Part shown: piece after piece, positions 52,038 through 64,000 of the stretch | Position numbering within the stretch: position 1 is the first letter of the stretch | How the letters are laid out: each line of letters opens with the position of its first letter | Source of the DNA: Clavelina lepadiformis | Lineage: Eukaryota; Chordata; Ascidiacea; Aplousobranchia; Clavelinidae | Direction of reading: 5' to 3' | NCBI RefSeq assembly: GCF_947623445.1 | Contig: NC_135243.1 | Coordinates: forward strand, 8,124,501-8,188,500 | Length of the DNA stretch: 64,000 bases | The notes under the pieces: model-generated | Told to the model about the DNA's origin: nothing | The model's input: only the letters and a program-made list of their open reading frames with translations | The model's database searches: none | Translations under genes and position numbers: made by a program

Positions 52038-55000
52038 ATTATAACCAAGGCCAGTACACCTATAAAGGTTATAATTATAGGAACACTATAGTTATGCAAG
52101 TGATATAGTTGGGCTTGACCCTTAATATATGGCTCACAAAATGGTTACAACACAAAACACAAATGTAACATGAAAACCAAAAACAGTGACCAGAACATAA
52201 CCTAATACAAACTTAACGGAAAGTTTTATATAATCTGAATTGGTAAGGCGAGACACCATGGTAACCTAACATGGCATAAGGTATAGGCTTGTATGCTCTA
52301 TTACATTTAAAGTTTGGAGTACTATGTCCATGTGTAACCAAAAAACATTTCAAGCAACAAAATATGTTAATAGGTAAGTGTAAAATGATTTACATATTAA
52401 CTAACAAACACCTGTTAAGCGCTAACTTCTTCATCAGTGCAAATACTATCGTACTCAAAACACACTTAGCCTAAGTTACCAGTAATCAAAACTCACATCC
52501 TAAAAACCTTTGTCAACGTCTATTACTGCGTGTTTTTGAGTTAATAACTCAGTGGTTACAATTACCTACAGTAAACAAATCACGATGATCGGGCTAAACG
52601 ACATCATTATGCCTCAACAGTTGGCGTAATAATTCTTTGAAAGTATGCCACTGAAATTCAACTGATAAAATATTTCCCAGAAACGCATGTACACTTTTTT
52701 GGGCATAACACCAGAAGGCATGCTTGGCCTTTGGCCAATAAGAGAAAACCGCATTTCACGCTGACTGGTCGAAAACGTTACGACCACTCAGGAGACTCTC
52801 AATCAGGTAATAATCGTGTGTGACGTAGTAGTAGGTGGAAAAGGGGCGTGTTTTCAACGAACCATTATATTCTAAAACGATTACCTTGAGCGTACAAAAA
52901 TCTAACCTTTGGCGCGGTTGCAAATTAACCCGATCAGCTTTAAAATGTCCTTCAACTGTTTATATGACCACATCTATTAATTACAAGTATTGTTGCTACT
53001 TAATCGACAAAACGCCATCGTTCTGAGTAAACACAACAAACTCTTTTACAGGATAACTTTTTTACATGTTTACATTTTGTTATAGTGACGGTGATATCAA
53101 TTATTCATTGCTATAAAGTCGTGTTTTAATTCATGTATATTTTAAGTCTTTGGGCTTAGCTGATTTTTCCGTTTTGTTACTTATGACAGTGGTGGTAAAA
53201 GTATGACGTCACAATACACTACCAACGTGCTTAATAGTTGATGTTTGAATAAAGTAAGGCACTAGACTAGCCAATAATGGTTGTGTTGCTAATACCCTTG
53301 TGAGTGAAAACTTCTCAAGCGATTAGTTGGAGTAAATGTATATTTTCACTTTTCAGCAAAGAACTATCAGAGATGACTGCGCATAGCATCTATCTTTACC
53401 AGTATTAATACACCGACTGCAAGTTAGGGTACGTTTAATTAACATGAGATATTCCTGTTATGCACAAGTAGATTTTAACCATAGTCCTGTGTATTTCTTG
53501 TAGGTTAAACGAAACTTTCTATTTGTACTTGATCCAAACACCGACGTCATACGCTTTGGGTAGCATAAATAACGAAATTTTGCGTTTTTATGGCAACCAT
53601 TTGGGGAATAACTGCTTGACCACCATATATTAAGTTATTGAAAATAATTTCCCGGTATACTTACATACGATCCCTTTGATGTAAGGACGACTTGTTTTTG
53701 GAATTGAAGCTCATTTTAAATTAAATTTTAAGCCTCTGCAAATTTGAAGCATTACTAGAAATAAACTTATGTTGTGAACCTCACAAACAAACGCGATCAG
53801 AAAAATAACAAAACAACTTAACAAGTTTTAAATAATTCCATCAACATCATGCATACACAAATTGGGATTGCCATATGAAAACGTTTATGAGTCATGGCCA
53901 GTTCCTTCGCCGGAAGTCATACAAACTACGATTTCGAGGTCAAACTTTTGCATTTGCTTAGACCTGAAATTCCCTGAGTTTGATGTGTTCCTTTTTGAAA
54001 TTTTGCATACTTGTGACATTGGCCAGGTATTGCAATAAAGAAATCTACGAGTCAAGCACGAAACGGATTACAACCTAAACACTCTGGCACTTGCAGTCAC
54101 AATGCCGGAGCAATTGCGGATTTGTTAATGCAAGCAAGATTGCTAAAATTGTTTGCAATTGGCATGACTACCTTTGCCTTAAACGACACACCGGCATATC
54201 ATTTTTAGAAAGAATATAACAATAACATATTGCAACAGACTGACCTAATTCACTTTATCATTGAAATCATTCAGCTTTATATCAAGGACAGCATTTAATC
54301 AGCATCGACTCAAAAAACTGTATTGCAAAATGCTCACTGACAAAACAAAACTTGTGAAACTTCCACAATCCCATTTATTGTTGTAAACCTAAGTATCTCA
54401 AGGGCCCTTTTTAAGTCACCAATACACCGCCACACAGACAAGTACAGTAGCGAGGCCACATATGTGCAAGCAAAGCAAAATATTGGTTTCAACATTTCCA
54501 GGAAGAAAGAAAAATACTGTATAATAATAATAATACAGTTAAACAACTATTAGGTCATGACTTACCAGCTACTTTCGTCGTCTTCTATACGCTAAATTTC
54601 GAGTAACAGAGGCTAGTTTTGATAGGATAACTTTTGCTGTCGACCGCTATCGAACATTAATCGAAGTTTTTTGGCGGCGTCATCAGCGCTTAAGTTTAAA
54701 GGTTCTTTCTGCAATGTTTGTACTAGAACAAGTTTACACTGCTCTCGACTTTCTGAATTCCTTTTTCGCTGCCTGGCTCATGACAGCAGATGCTGCTTTT
54801 CAAACAGTTGACTGTACATAATTCTTACCGTGTGTCGATATATGAATATGACAAACTTCACTTACAAAGAGGATGCTATTAATTCGATTGTCAATACTGT
54901 GCTAGTTTTTTATTTATGATGCTGCATTTTCGAGGTTGCCAACTATTCCCATATGCTCTTGAGTGTAGCATATCTTACCGTTGTAAATTATTTTGCGATA

Positions 55001-56913
55001 ACTTTGTATCATATACACTATACAGCTATGCTATCACCCTATACTGCACTAAAGATATTTTATTGGTTTAACCAGCACGGTAAATGACAATCAAAGCAAA
55101 AATATTCGCTACTCAGCGGTAGGCTACAGTATAAGTATTTGCTAAACTAACATTAGCAATTAGGTAATAACAATAGACCATAGGTACATTAGCATCAAAG
55201 CGTTATGAATTTTTGACTCGTGCACGAGGTAACCTTAAAGGCTTCCCCACATGCTGTTGATGTAAGCAAAATCTTCTGGAAACAAGAGCTATTGTTTGCC
55301 TTAATCAACAATTTTAATTCAGCCAGAACAGCATTTTTGAATGTTGCAATAGCTCTATTACCAGCAAATAATTAATGTTGTGAGTGTGACCTAATACCGA
55401 TTCCAAATATAGCTGACGCGCTTAAAAACAAGCACGACAGTTTGAAAAACTTAACCAGAATGTCTTAACGTTTGAATTCAGTTGCACGTTTTGTAAACAA
55501 TGTTAACCAATGGCTGTTCGTCATAAAGTAGGCGGGATATTAGCTCGATGGGTAACTGACGCTGTCATAATTCGACGTCTGTTTTGCTAAGTTCGCGAAC
55601 TTCCTCCCAAACTGAATCATACTCCAACACAGTGCACGTTTTAGTGGTCATAATGTAGGGCTTGTAGGCTAATGTTTATCGTGTGACATATAGTAGACTC
55701 ACTACAAGTGACGTATGTGATGGGGAGTTTGGCTGCCACATTTATACCAGAAAAAAGCATGCGTCCCAGACTGTTTTTCACCATCAAAATCATGAATAGC
55801 TCACACAGTTTAGATGAGAAGGCAATATTCAGGTAATAAACGTCATAAAAATGCCTCATAGTAGTCCATCTGCATTGACAAATATTGCTTATAATTTGGT
55901 TCGTACTGCATTGGGTGCAAATAAGACAGCAAAACTTCCACTAGGTTTGTTGGAGTTCAAAAATGAAATGAAATGATTCTAGAACTTACCCAATTAATGT
56001 CGTTTTGCGTTGTGGCATCTTACTAATATAACTACGTAACGTTTCCTTTCGAACCTTTAAATGTATATAACCTTTAAATGTATATTTGCATTCAATGCGT
56101 GCGTTTGAAGCAAGAATTTTGAAAAATACTTTGCAAAATGCATAAAAAGTAAAGTTGATTGGTGAAAAGAGGGGCAATAGTTTGCGCTCCATCCGGCGGC
56201 CAAAACTTACTATGAGCCAATTGATAAAGCTTTGTATTGCAGAATATAATTATACCAAATGCACATATCGCTTAAATACGTTAAACATTAAAAGAAAATA
56301 GGCAAGGCGGTAAATTTCTGTGTTTTGTTACATGTGGCCCTTAAAACCTAAAAGACCTTTCAGTCATATTATAATGTGTCAAACGCCAAAATCGCTTTGG
56401 CGCTTTCACTTCCATACACATTCCCTGGCCATTTAGCGGTATCCATCAAGTTTTTAACATCGTGTGAAGATTCTTGTTCTCCATGTTTTGTACTTCAAGC
56501 AAATATATTTTTAAGTTATAAATGTCTTAGTATAAGAAGCTTAGTCGACTACTGAATTAAGCTTTACCCTTTTTCGGTGTCTCCGCCGTTATTGTGATCG
56601 AAATAACCTGACATTTATAGTAATAATTGTGCGTAGGCCGTACGTACGTTGGTCAGCTTTTAATATATTCTTGTTACAGGTATATATACGAAAATGCATA
56701 ACTTACATACAAAGCATCCGACAAAATACAAACATCAGTTTCATTGTCTGGTAACCTGTCGATTTGTAAAAAAGGAGATGGGAAATTTAAAATCGTTGTA
56801 TATTCATATTTATAAAAGTTTACGTTACTTTCAAAGAATGAAAAGAAAAAGAGACACAATCCTTTGCAAAGGCAACAAAAGTGTTCGCCACAACTGGTAG
56901 GACTAAATCTTCT
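52038..56913. other. Long intergenic stretch between the 51 kb MITE pair and the 57 kb ficolin-like gene
   Basis: About 4.9 kb in which I find no convincing exon, RNA gene or mobile element. A short direct duplication of AACCTTTAAATGTATAT occurs near 56055-56085. Distant regulatory DNA or undetected short exons remain possible. Confidence 0.45.
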
Positions 56914-56919
56914 TTTATT
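56914..56919 (-). terminator. Polyadenylation signal of the 57 kb ficolin-like gene
   Basis: Reads AATAAA on the gene strand, 53 bases past the stop codon. Confidence 0.65.
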
Positions 56920-56971
56920 TTACAAAAAGAGACGGAATTGTCATATAGCATTTGCTGCTGAACTTTATCTT

Positions 56972-58531
56972 TCAGGTTGGTCGAATTTTCATTTCAACAC
57001 TCTTCATGGAGTAGTGTTCTCCTTTCCAATTTCTCCAGTCAACTCCTTGTGCGCTAGGCTCAGGCCCAGGAGTGCGATACTGACCATTTAGGTTAGAATA
57101 GTGGCATGACTTATACCACCAGGCAGCTTTGAAAATTTCTGCACAGTGGGATGGATGGACATCATTGTCTGAATCTCTCGTAGAAAAAGGACTACCGTTG
57201 TGGTACTCCAGAGAATCACCTAAAAAATCATTAACTAGTGGGTTATCGGTGGATTTTTAACGAAAGGAAACGACTTATTGGAAATATTGAATTATGTACA
57301 AAAGTAGCAGTGAGTTTACCTGCATCTCCAGAAAATCCACTTGCAGTTAATACGTAATTTTCCGAACGTCGTCCAATCGAGAAAGTGCTTTAAAGAAGAG
57401 GTCAATTATTTTAATCATGTGATATTGCTAAAACAATATAACGTCATCACACCACGAAACAGTTTGAATCGTTTTTTGTAAATCACAAACCTATACTCGG
57501 CATATGCCATGTTGCTATCTTCATCTTCAAGCTCCACTCGTAAGATGTAACTTCTTCTACTCGTAATTTCATGAAGAGCATCAAGCCCTAAAATGATGTC
57601 GTAAGGGATACCAATGTAGCCTGAAGACTAACTTATTTGTAACATTTACAGAAGAGTAAATTACTGATACCTAGCCAAAACTCCCCGGATATATTTCCAA
57701 ATCCTCGAGCATAAGAATCCCAATCACGGTAAAAGTTTTCGCTTCCATCAATTCGTCGCTGGAAAACCTGCGTTTTAGGTGGATCTAATGTTAACACATT
57801 TAACGCATATTATTCTCAATATGGAAGAGCATCTTAACTAACCAGCCAACCACCCCCACTTGTCTCCATATCACAATAAACTTCTCCGACGTTTACTTTG
57901 TAAATCCCTGATGTATCAAATCCGAGGTTTAAAACATCTTTGCAATCGTTCGATGTCACAGTTTTTAAATCGTTTGTATTTTGTGCTGCAAGAATTATCG
58001 GAAACATATTTTTTTAATTAGGAACTGAATTTAAATTAGTTTTCAAGCATTAACTTAATGGTATGTTCGTGTTTTAATTTTGAAATGTTTTCCCAAAATA
58101 TACGTTATATCATTTCGAATATAAACACAGCATTTTTTTCTTGCTCACATAAACTTTTCTCCAATTCTTGTATCCTCTGCTGCATCCTTTCAAACACTTC
58201 CATCCAGCCGTCGTTCTCTCCTGGCTCCCCTTTCGATCCTTTAGGTCCCTGGATTCCTTGATCGCCAACAATCCCTTTCTTACCAGGGACACCTGGCGGT
58301 CCCCTGACACTTACGTCATCATCGTCGTCATTACCGCATGTTAACGTCACTTGACGTGCACCATCACAAACAGATGTTGCCAGGATGATGATAAGAAGAA
58401 CAATCACTTGCCAGTTAGAGCTGTTGAAAAAGTAAAATATGCCAGTTTTAAAACTAAATATCGTTAAAAAAACGTTGCAAGGTTTTTAATTTAAATATAT
58501 TTGGTCTACTTTACCTTCGCTTTACTTCCAT
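56972..58531 (-). CDS. Secreted or membrane-anchored ficolin-like lectin (collagen plus fibrinogen-related domain)
   Basis: Seven exons: 58531-58515, 58420-58149, 57985-57843, 57767-57671, 57587-57491, 57387-57320, 57219-56972; 942 nt, 313 aa plus stop. A 17-base first exon encodes MEVKR, and the hydrophobic segment follows in exon 2 ([12 protein letters not shown], then CDGA). It may be a cleaved signal peptide or a type II anchor. An acidic DDDDD run precedes ten Gly-X-Y triplets (GPP to GEN), a coiled neck ([13 protein letters not shown]), then the fibrinogen-related domain with [23 protein letters not shown] and [17 protein letters not shown]. The C-terminus ([23 protein letters not shown]) is the standard family form, without the extra Cys pair of the 29431 gene. 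Exons 4-6 have the same lengths (97, 97, 68) as in that paralogue. The role is probably glycan or acetyl-group recognition in innate immunity. Confidence 0.93.
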
Positions 58532-58602
58532 TGCAGGCGATGCTCGATTCACAACTTGCTATAAGTTGTAAATCTTTTGTGGTAAACGTTTTAGAGGCAA
58601 GC

Positions 58603-58674
58603 ATATATATACCTTTGCCGAAATAGGAGAAATACTTGTTTGCTGCGAGAAAGTTAAATTTGTTTTTCCCAGAA
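58603..58674 (-). promoter_or_regulatory. Promoter of the 57 kb ficolin-like gene: TATA box and TTCTGGGAA motif
   Basis: On the gene strand GCAAAGGTATATATAT lies about 72-80 bases before the start codon, and TTCTGGGAA (58666-58674) lies about 55 bases further upstream. TTCNNNGAA is the classical STAT/GAS half-site pair. Both elements recur in the same order before the divergent paralogue at 61886, so they are probably functional. Confidence 0.6.
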
Positions 58675-61600
58675 AATCTTCTTTCCCTTCAAGTTGATTG
58701 ATTGGATACATTTGAGAAAATGCCTTTTTGTTTAAGTTTGACGTTTTTGTGGAAAACTTAATAACGAGTTGCACAAACGCAGCATAATTAAGTCTAAAAT
58801 GTTCTTAAGGCAAGTTGTTTTATGGCTTGATTGAAAGAGGAAAATTGTTTTGAAAAATTTGTTTGCACGTTCAATTTGTCAGTTTGCCGTTATTAAATAA
58901 ATCTATTTGGATTAACGCGTGCTCAAGTAAAAATTTTCTCATTAACTTTCTGAAAATGTTTTTGCAACTTGACGTATTTGTCATTGATTAACCATATCGG
59001 AATTATTTGCTCCTTTTTCCACCTCAAAAAGCTCTTGTTGGAAATTTTGATTTCGTATAAATATTTTAAATTTTCAGGAGATATTACGGTAGCCTACTGC
59101 AGGGAAGGTCAAGCAAAACAGAACAACAAGAAAAAACTGGATGCTAAATCAATTTCAATAAATATGCATTTGGCCGATTCTTTTGAACGGGTTGGTATTC
59201 GGTATACCGAATATCCGAAGCTTGACTCAAAATTATGAGTCGCCGAGGGCATAACATTTTTGTTACAAAAAGCAATTAAGTTTTCCAATCAATGCAACCG
59301 CAGCGAGGTTTGCTATTTTTGCATTCTGTTTTGTCGTTCTTTTCTTAATCTAGTTTTATGAACGCATCTCCCTGATAAATGCTTTGACACGTCCAGCGCT
59401 GGGAATTTAGTGTCAAAATTGTTTCATGTGTTAAAATTTAGTGTACAGTAATAACTGTAAGCGATTTAGGTAGTGACAAAAACGGAATTGTGCTGTGGTA
59501 AAATGTCTGTCAGACTTATAAGTAGGCCTGCCCTATACTAAACCTGAATAAAGTTTACAGCTTAAAATATAATTGAATTAAAAGTTGTTTGTGTTCCAAA
59601 CAATAAAATTCGAAGTTGGCGCACTAAAGCGAACAAGGCCGTTCCTTTGTTTAGAAGTGATAACTACGACTTCATATTAAGCACGACTGCAGCAGATGTT
59701 ATTTGAAAAGAACTTGTGATTATTTGCTATCTACCGTTGCCACCTAAACAAGTATAAGAAAAAAACACTGATGATTTTCCAAGCATCTATATGTAGACAC
59801 AAATAAGTTAAGTGTCGCATCATTTTCATTTAGGATTTGAACAAGCTTAATGCTGGTGTATTGTATTGTAAACCGTTAGTCAAAAATCTTTGAGAATGTC
59901 TACTTCACCGGAAGTAGGTCATGCAGCCCATAGTTAAAGATAGGCGGTTGGTAGAATTTGTTCGCAAAAACTTGATTTTAATTATTTAGGGTTCAATTTA
60001 CGTTAGATTTAGAGTAGAACGTAGATGTAGGTTAGGCTTAGGTTACTATGTTATAACATTTAAGTTTGGTTTACAAGAAACTGTGAAAAAGAGCTTTGAA
60101 CGCACGATTTTTTCCGGTGAAACAGTGACAGCCAAAATTTTTACGACGAATAAGTCTAAATGTTACAACATTGCGTTGATGGCAACCAATAGTTTCAAGG
60201 CCACTCTAATGCTCGGTGTTACCGCAACGAGAGAAGCGGACCCAGAAATCAGAGCGTACCAAACGGTACCAATATCATATGGATCCAAACGCCAGAAAAA
60301 ACTGTCATATACAGTACTAACTGGTTGCCAGTGGACCAGGGCCCTTGGTAACTGAACCATTTGAATCAATGCAACAATCAGCATTTGGTTCGGTTACAAA
60401 ACACAGAAAATCTTTCAAAAAATCAACAAAATCGACATGGAAAACTTCCTCGGTATTTTATTAAAGCTATAAATGACAATAACTTTATTCAGAAAAGTTG
60501 CACATAACGTTATGGTTTGCATGTCAAACAAAATCTACTTATACCTGCATTCTTGCATTCTACATTGTATTGCTTGAATTTAGAAATGTTTGCCAGGACC
60601 ACCAAACAGGAGCAAACGTCCTTAATGCCTTAAGAAGAGCGTGAGAACAGTATAGCGCTGCTTGGTATCAAAGATGGGCCGCGTAATTTGAAAGAAATCA
60701 TAATCAAAACGCAATCTTCACGGCCTTGGGTTAGTCAACAGCAATAAATGCAGTTTTTGTAAAGATCAAGTTGAGTCCCAAATGGATATTTTTATTTTGC
60801 CCTATAGTCAAGGAGTTAAGGTATGACTTCAAATCATTTATTTCCTGTAAATCTTTGCCTACCTTAGGTCTAACTCCGAAGCAATGTTTGTTCAGTGTAC
60901 ATGAAAGAGGTACTAACACGATCGTGCTCTACCGTAAAATGTGTGCTGTTAATGTTCGCACAAGATTTTATATTTAAGCGTATAAATTTCAAAAACGATT
61001 GCCAACCTTGAGCGGATCGTTGTGGAGGTATGCGGACTTCAAAGCTCCGAGTATATCATCACAAAACGCAAAGGAGAGCTTTTAAAGCATCACCAGAAAT
61101 GGGACACTGACCCACTATCGCTAAATGGTATATGAATATGTATAGGTGTATAACTTTTTGTTTGAACTTGTTTCTTGTTTTGGTTGGAACTCTGCGTGAT
61201 CGATGTACTTTCGTAATTTTGTTAATTTATTGTTGTTCACAGCTGCAAAAGATTGCGTCATCAAAAATCTGCATAATGTTTTACAACAATTCTCCAAATT
61301 CCAATTTCCTATGTCAGTAGCAAAAAATTGAGCTTTATAGTTCTGCAGTTGTCTCTGTCATCCACAAACACATATATCTACTTTTAATCGCAATAATCCC
61401 ACACGTGTTGGTCTAAACTCTAAACCATTCTACTTGAAAATTGTAATGATGAATAGAAAGTACAAAACCTTAATGACGAGAACAACTTTCCTCGTTCAAT
61501 CAAACCATGTAGCAGCTTGCCTCAACAACATTTCAGATTTAAGTCGTCTGCGTCGGTGTAACTGTAAAGCGATTGTTGGCTACAAAACCGTCAAATTTAC

Positions 61601-61787
61601 GAAATATCGGCATTTTCTCAAATCAAACTAAGTTGTTTACTACTTCTTGGAAATACAAATACGATTGCACCAGACGTTTTGGAAAGCGATACAAATATCC
61701 AACAACAACAGACAAACGGAATTTTTATAATATAGGCAGTTAAAAGACGTTATGATGTAATCCTGACTGTGGAAGAGAAAAAGAAAG
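58675..61787. other. Intergenic region between the divergent ficolin-like pair
   Basis: No supportable gene. Contains the third copy of the dispersed repeat. An unassigned minus-strand frame at 60163-60384 is hydrophobic towards its end but has no recognisable family or splice context. Confidence 0.45.
60025..60131 (+). repeat. Dispersed repeat family, copy 3
   Basis: Strongly similar to 20317-20430, in the same orientation relative to the window, from GTAGGTTAGGCTTAGG to CCGGTGAAA. Similarity stops abruptly on the right. Confidence 0.75.
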
Positions 61788-61829
61788 TTCTGGGAAAATC
61801 AACTCCTATTCCTGCAAAGGTATATATAT
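61788..61829 (+). promoter_or_regulatory. Promoter of the 62 kb ficolin-like pseudogene, matching the 57 kb promoter
   Basis: TTCTGGGAA at 61788-61796, then GCAAAGGTATATATAT with the TATA run at 61821-61829, about 60 bases before the start codon. The order and core sequences equal those of the paralogue's promoter, with a shorter spacer. Confidence 0.55.
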
Positions 61830-61885
61830 CTTCATGTTTAAAACGTTTGCTATAGACAACTTTCAGCATGTGAATATCGTCTGCA

Positions 61886-63425
61886 ATGGCAGTAAAACAT
61901 AGGTGAAACAAACCAAATATCTACATGAAATAACATGCAGCTGCTGGCCAATATAGTTTATTTTTAAAATTGGGAAAATTTACTTTATCAACAGCACTAA
62001 ATGGCTAGAAATTGTTTTGCTTTCCGTTGTTTTAACAACATTCGTTTGTGAGAGTAGGCCTACACGTCGAGTGACGTTAATATGCAGTTGTGACGACAAT
62101 GATGACAACTGGATGGAAGTGTTTGAAGAGATGCAGCAAAGGATGCAAGATCTGGAGAAAAAATTAGGTGAGCTAGCAGAGCAAATTAGCTAAAATAAAT
62201 AATTCTATAATAGACGTAAGTAAACAATGTTTAAAATGTTGATATATTTCGAAAAAAAAACAAATAAAATTTTCAAAATGATTTTTACTACAATAAACAT
62301 CTGGTGTATATGATGTATAGCCTACTGCAGTTACAGTATCTTAAAACATATTTCGTAACAGCACAAAATGCTAAAGATTTAAGTCATTTGAAAAGCAAAG
62401 ATTGCAAAGATGTCTTTGATTCTGACTTCAATATTACTGGACTTTGTGGAATAAATGTAGGAGGAGAAATCAAGCAAGTGTTTGTGACATGGACACAAGT
62501 GGAGGGAAATGGTTGGTAAATATTAATAAAAGTTGGTTTTTGAAAGCGATTGTATGTAATATCTTTGCAAAAACTTTTGAAAAAATTGTTATCTTTAACC
62601 CCAGGTATTTCAACGAAGGATTGACGGAAGCGAAAAGTTTTATGGAGACTGGAGTTCTGACACCTACTGATTTTGGAGCAAATCCGGCCGATTTTGGCTT
62701 GATAATTAGTATTCTTAATTTCTTACAAAACATTACAATAAGTAAAGACAGATATCATAACCCCGAATCGTTATTAAGTTTGGAATCTCTCCATCAAATC
62801 ACAAGCAGAAGATATTACGAGTAGAACTTGAAGATGCAGAGAGCAACATGGCTTACGCTGAGTATAGGTAACTAGTTGCTACTAAATTTGACAAAGCATT
62901 TAGTTATTTGTTGGCTTAAGCATTTATATAAGCATTTAGGGAATTATTTGTATGCATCCAATAAAATTTGTAGTATGATATTTATTGTTTGGCAGTACCT
63001 TTTCGATTGGACCAAGATCGGGAAATTACGTTTTGACTGTCAATGGATACACAGGAAATGCGAGTAAGAGATATAAGGCATGTATAAGTATAGTCTTTCG
63101 TATATATTCACAATCTTGCCTGTGGACTACTTTGATAGGTGTAAAACTTAAAGCAAGATTAATTTAATTGCAGGCGATTCGTTTACTGAGCACAATAATC
63201 GACCCTTCAGCACAAAAGATCAGGGTCATGATAATTACGAAGGTAACTGCGCACAAATCTTTTATGGTGCTTGGTGGTACAGAGCCTGCCACACTTCAAA
63301 TCGCAACGGTTATTACTTGACGCCTGGGCCTGATTCAACTGCAAGGGGAATTGACTGGAAATTCTGGAAAGGAGAGCATTACTCCATGGCATGAAGAGCG
63401 CTCAGATGAAGATACGACCTGCTTA
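61886..63425 (+). pseudogene. Ficolin-like pseudogene lacking the collagen stalk
   Basis: Seven exon remnants parallel the gene at 56972: 61886-61902 (MAVKH), 61995-62167, 62362-62515, 62605-62701, 62779-62867, 62996-63063, 63174-63425. Exon 2 keeps the hydrophobic segment, an acidic run and the neck helix, but all Gly-X-Y triplets are gone. Exon 3 has a one-base deletion before the CDMDTSGG motif. Exon 4 has a TGA where the family has a sense codon, and its donor GT is AT. Exon 5 has lost about four bases. Exon 7 has a five-base insertion (duplicated ATGGC) before the final tail, so the actual frame stops at 63392-63394. The early splice sites, exon 6 and the poly(A) site are intact. Many independent lesions rule out sequencing error as the sole cause. 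Confidence 0.92.
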
Positions 63426-63464
63426 AAAATGTTAATCTAACGATAACTTTTAAAAATAGTAAGA

Positions 63465-63470
63465 AATAAA
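63465..63470 (+). terminator. Polyadenylation signal of the 62 kb ficolin-like pseudogene
   Basis: AATAAA 40 bases past the ancestral stop codon. Confidence 0.5.
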
Positions 63471-64000
63471 GTTCCAATTAAGGGAATCAAAGGCTTATAC
63501 ATACGATAGAATGGTACCGGAAATTTCACACTAGTCCGCGCAGACAATAATATCAAAAAGCGTACGAATGTTATTGCCAATAAACCTTCCTTTTATGAAT
63601 CCATTTTGGTCATCGTTACTTATCGTTTCCATACGGTTGACCACATAACCGCGACGCGTCTTTCCCCGATTGGTGGCCTGCAGGCATTGTTGTGTAATGG
63701 GGTTTACCTTTGATGCAGAGCATGGATCAAAATGGCATTCCAGATATACGGACCCAGAATAAGAACTTTCGTTCTTGTTGTTTTTTACGGGTCCACTGTA
63801 AAGAATATTTTGTCATCGCTTTACTGTACAAGTCTGTTAGCGACTTTTCTTATATGTTCTTAATCCACGAATTTTATATTATAATACAAGAGAGGTGTGT
63901 TTATTCTACACGCCTGGTCAGGAGTGGGCCGTGAAAGCGGTGAACCGTGAAAGCTTTTCTAAAAACTCAGACAGACTAATTGATTAGACATTAATTGATA
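63471..64000. other. Non-coding right end of the window
   Basis: No recognisable gene. A small GTGAAAGC duplication lies near 63930-63953. Confidence 0.45.

Noticed and set aside
60163-60384. Hydrophobic minus-strand frame that looked like a membrane protein fragment
   Set aside because: No family recognised, no acceptor or donor at its edges, and it adjoins a dispersed repeat.

Overview
This is an AT-rich, intron-rich metazoan window. The gene set points to a tunicate, most likely a Ciona-like ascidian: chordate-type flightless-1, SLC25A19, PPAT and alanine aminotransferase genes with short exons and canonical GT/AG introns, plus a lineage-expanded family of small collagen-fibrinogen (ficolin-like) genes and many short non-autonomous hAT-type DNA transposons. 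The species assignment is inference; no species-specific marker was found. I rebuilt the spliced genes by hand from splice signals and reading phase. Each intact model closes in frame at a length expected for its family, except the Tg1/TIL gene, where I have no family length to compare.

Layout. Positions 79-297 (minus) hold the broken last exon of a ficolin-like gene. Positions 2199-12273 (minus) hold a complete 28-exon flightless-1 homologue (1248 aa; leucine-rich repeats plus gelsolin repeats). Positions 15826-19757 (minus) hold a 6-exon mitochondrial thiamine pyrophosphate carrier (304 aa). Positions 23557-25227 (plus) hold an intronless amidophosphoribosyltransferase (556 aa) with an unusual C-x-C...C-x-C insertion. 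Positions 26.4-31.2 kb hold a tandemly duplicated block with a dead ficolin-like copy at 27711-28229 and an intact one at 29431-31120 (303 aa). Positions 32216-40336 (minus) hold a 17-exon secreted protein of thyroglobulin type-1 and trypsin-inhibitor-like (TIL) domains (985 aa), built by exon-pair duplication. Positions 42576-42890 (minus) carry an orphan exon resembling a CLCA C-terminus with a hexapeptide repeat. Positions 45204-50841 (minus) hold an 11-exon alanine aminotransferase (511 aa). Positions 56972-58531 (minus, intact, 313 aa) and 61886-63425 (plus, pseudogene) are a divergent ficolin-like pair with matching promoters.

How the genes relate. Four are housekeeping genes: FLII (actin regulation and transcription co-regulation), SLC25A19 (mitochondrial ThDP import), PPAT (first committed purine step) and GPT (alanine/pyruvate exchange). 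The others encode secreted proteins: ficolin-like lectins, typical of innate recognition, and a Tg1/TIL protein of a type often linked to protease inhibition. The ficolin-like set (two intact, three degraded copies in 64 kb) shows birth-and-death evolution. I see no prokaryote-like operon, CRISPR array, rRNA or convincing tRNA gene. The least conventional items are the Cys-rich PPAT insertion, the modular Tg1/TIL gene, the shared ficolin promoter motif, the orphan exons and a hammerhead-like RNA motif near the left end.
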